This document shows, piece after piece, positions 62,950-64,000 of a stretch of DNA of 64,000 nt; the stretch's first letter is position 1, and the number at the start of each line of letters is the position of its first letter. Where the stretch lies: positions 1,364,001 through 1,428,000 of the forward strand of contig NZ_CP121695.1 in NCBI RefSeq assembly GCF_029761915.1, in the 5' to 3' direction. The notes under the pieces were generated by a model, which made no database searches, was not told the DNA's origin, and saw only the letters and a program-made list of their open reading frames with translations. Source of the stretch: Bradyrhizobium sp. CB1650. Lineage in GTDB: Bacteria; Pseudomonadota; Alphaproteobacteria; Rhizobiales; Xanthobacteraceae. Both the position numbers and the translations under genes were made by a program.

Positions 62950-62974
62950 ATTTTACACCACTGGAGAGACTAGG

Positions 62975-64000
62975 ATGATGAAATCGAGATATCTGAAATT
63001 TGCTTTCGCCGCGGCGGTCGCCTCCGTGCTGGCTGGCGCACCCGCAGTCCGGGCCGACGAGCAGTTCTTTCCCCTGCAAAGCTACCGCGTCGGCCCCTAT
63101 GCGGCCGGCGGCACCGGCTTCTTCGGCGGCTTCATCGACTATCTCAATTTGGTCAATATCCGCGACGGCGGCGTCAACGGCGTCAAGCTGACCTGGGACG
63201 AGGGCGAGACCCAGTACGAGGTCGAGCGCGGCGTCGAGGTCTATGAGCGGCTGAAGGGACGACCCGGGGTCGCCGCCTGGAATCCGCTGTCGGTCGGCAT
63301 CGCCTATGCCATGATTGATCGCATCACCAAGGACAAGGTGCCACTCATCACCATCAATCACGGCCGCACCGATTCGACCGACGGCCGTGCATTTCCCTAC
63401 GTCTTCCCGCTGCTGCTCAATCCCTACAGCGAGACCTCGGGAATCGTGAACTACATTGCGAGCCGGGAGGGCGGCGTCGACAAGCTGAAGGGCAAGAAGC
63501 TCGTCGTGCTCTATCACGGCTCGCCTTACGGCAAGGAAACCATTCCGATCTACAAGCTGCTCGCGGACCAATATCAGTTCAGCCTGGAGCAGATCGAGGT
63601 GCCGCATCCCGGCAACGAGCAGCAATCGCAATGGCTGTCGATCCGGCGAGCGAAGCCCGATTACGTGGTGCTGCGCGGCTGGGGCGTGATGAATCCGGTG
63701 GCGCTGAAGACCGCCCAGAAGGTCGGCTTCCCCGCCGACCACATCATCGGCAACGTCTGGTCCAACTCGGAGGAAGATGTGATCCCGGCCGGCGATGCCG
63801 CCAAGGGCTATATCGCGATCACCACGCAGGCCTCCGGCGAGCAATATCCGGTGCTCCAAGAGGTGATCAAGACGGTCTACGGCGCCGGCAAGGGCAACCT
63901 CGACGACAAGAAGCGGATCGGCAGCGTCTATCACAATCTGGGAATCGTGAACGGCATCCTCAATGTTGAGGCGATCAGGATCGCGCAGAAGAAGTTCGGC
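62975..64000 (+). CDS. Branched-chain-type ABC binding protein (LivK-like), partial
   Basis: Runs off the window after 342 codons. A signal peptide is visible (MMKSRYLKFAFAAAVASVLA then GAPAVRA-DEQ). The mature part begins FFPLQSYRVGPYAAGGTGFF. It shows ERGVEVYERLKGRPGVAAWN, PLITINHGRTDSTDGRAFPY, KGKKLVVLYHGSPYGKETIP and NVWSNSEEDVIPAGDAAKGY, as in periplasmic binding proteins type I. It is the receptor of the transporter next to sfnG. GGAG and TAGG lie upstream; the second ATG (62978) could also start. Confidence 0.9.
   Translation, partial: MMKSRYLKFAFAAAVASVLAGAPAVRADEQFFPLQSYRVGPYAAGGTGFFGGFIDYLNLVNIRDGGVNGVKLTWDEGETQYEVERGVEVYERLKGRPGVAAWNPLSVGIAYAMIDRITKDKVPLITINHGRTDSTDGRAFPYVFPLLLNPYSETSGIVNYIASREGGVDKLKGKKLVVLYHGSPYGKETIPIYKLLADQYQFSLEQIEVPHPGNEQQSQWLSIRRAKPDYVVLRGWGVMNPVALKTAQKVGFPADHIIGNVWSNSEEDVIPAGDAAKGYIAITTQASGEQYPVLQEVIKTVYGAGKGNLDDKKRIGSVYHNLGIVNGILNVEAIRIAQKKFG

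Noticed and set aside
1..64000. tRNA, rRNA and CRISPR arrays
   Set aside because: No cloverleaf-like, rRNA-like or regularly spaced repeat pattern was noticed on either strand by eye; a covariance-model search would settle tRNAs.

Overview
The window reads as a high-GC alphaproteobacterium of the Bradyrhizobium / Rhodopseudomonas kind. Codons are GC-rich, the conjugation genes are the rhizobial trb type, and many small proteins resemble Bradyrhizobium hypotheticals. This is inferred from recalled family resemblance, not from a search. The window looks like the edge of an integrative or symbiosis-type island fused to an organosulfur-use region. LAYOUT: 1-8152 (+) is the distal part of a trb type IV secretion operon (trbD end, trbE, J, K-like, L, F, G, I, DUF2274), with stop/start overlaps at most junctions. 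8153-11164 is an inserted block (alpha/beta hydrolase, trb-associated ribbon-helix-helix protein, MFS carrier) that ends at a second, truncated DUF2274 5' end. The LysR gene that normally follows trb/DUF2274 comes next on the minus strand. 12.1-30 kb is a gene-poor, decaying accessory zone. It holds an XRE repressor, a minus-strand run of tiny overlapping ICE-type genes (13.5-14.9 kb), and broken copies of a polysaccharide deacetylase, two serine recombinases, a DUF3102 gene, a chemotaxis receptor tail, an Lrp regulator, DUF1403 and glutamate dehydrogenase. A few genes look intact there: a small membrane protein coupled to a NYN-domain nuclease, a second XRE regulator with a clear terminator, and an MFS_3 exporter. 

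From 31.2 kb the sequence is again dense and intact. A polar amino-acid ABC system (binding protein and two permeases, no ATPase) is followed by two small conserved genes and an Lrp regulator. From 36.4 kb to the end nearly everything points to organic sulfur. There is a DszA/NtaA-type flavin monooxygenase, a methyltransferase, an FMO-like flavoprotein, a TauD-type dioxygenase with a complete SsuA/B/C-type transporter, and a minus-strand operon ssuC-ssuB-ssuA-(DszC/SfnB-like acyl-CoA-dehydrogenase fold)-flavin reductase-cysE. Beyond these lie a second LLM monooxygenase, an AprA-like flavoprotein with a two-cluster ferredoxin, a COG4529 flavoprotein, a truncated sulfonate-binding protein, and sfnG followed by a branched-chain-type ABC transporter (livG, H, M and a partial binding protein). 

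WORKING MODEL (inference): ABC transporters take up sulfonates, sulfones or sulfate esters. FMNH2 from the flavin reductase feeds the LLM and DszC-like monooxygenases, and the TauD enzyme and SfnG/SsuD-type enzymes release sulfite. Sulfite is then reduced elsewhere, exported by the TauE-like protein, or perhaps handled by the AprA-like/ferredoxin pair. 

The most striking structure is in cysE (serine acetyltransferase, the step that would make O-acetylserine). It carries an in-frame amber codon near its start and is split by a 1.7-kb segment with 31-bp near-perfect terminal inverted repeats. That segment's only evident gene is a TauE/SafE sulfite-exporter-type permease, with no recognisable transposase. 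No rRNA, tRNA or CRISPR array was seen.
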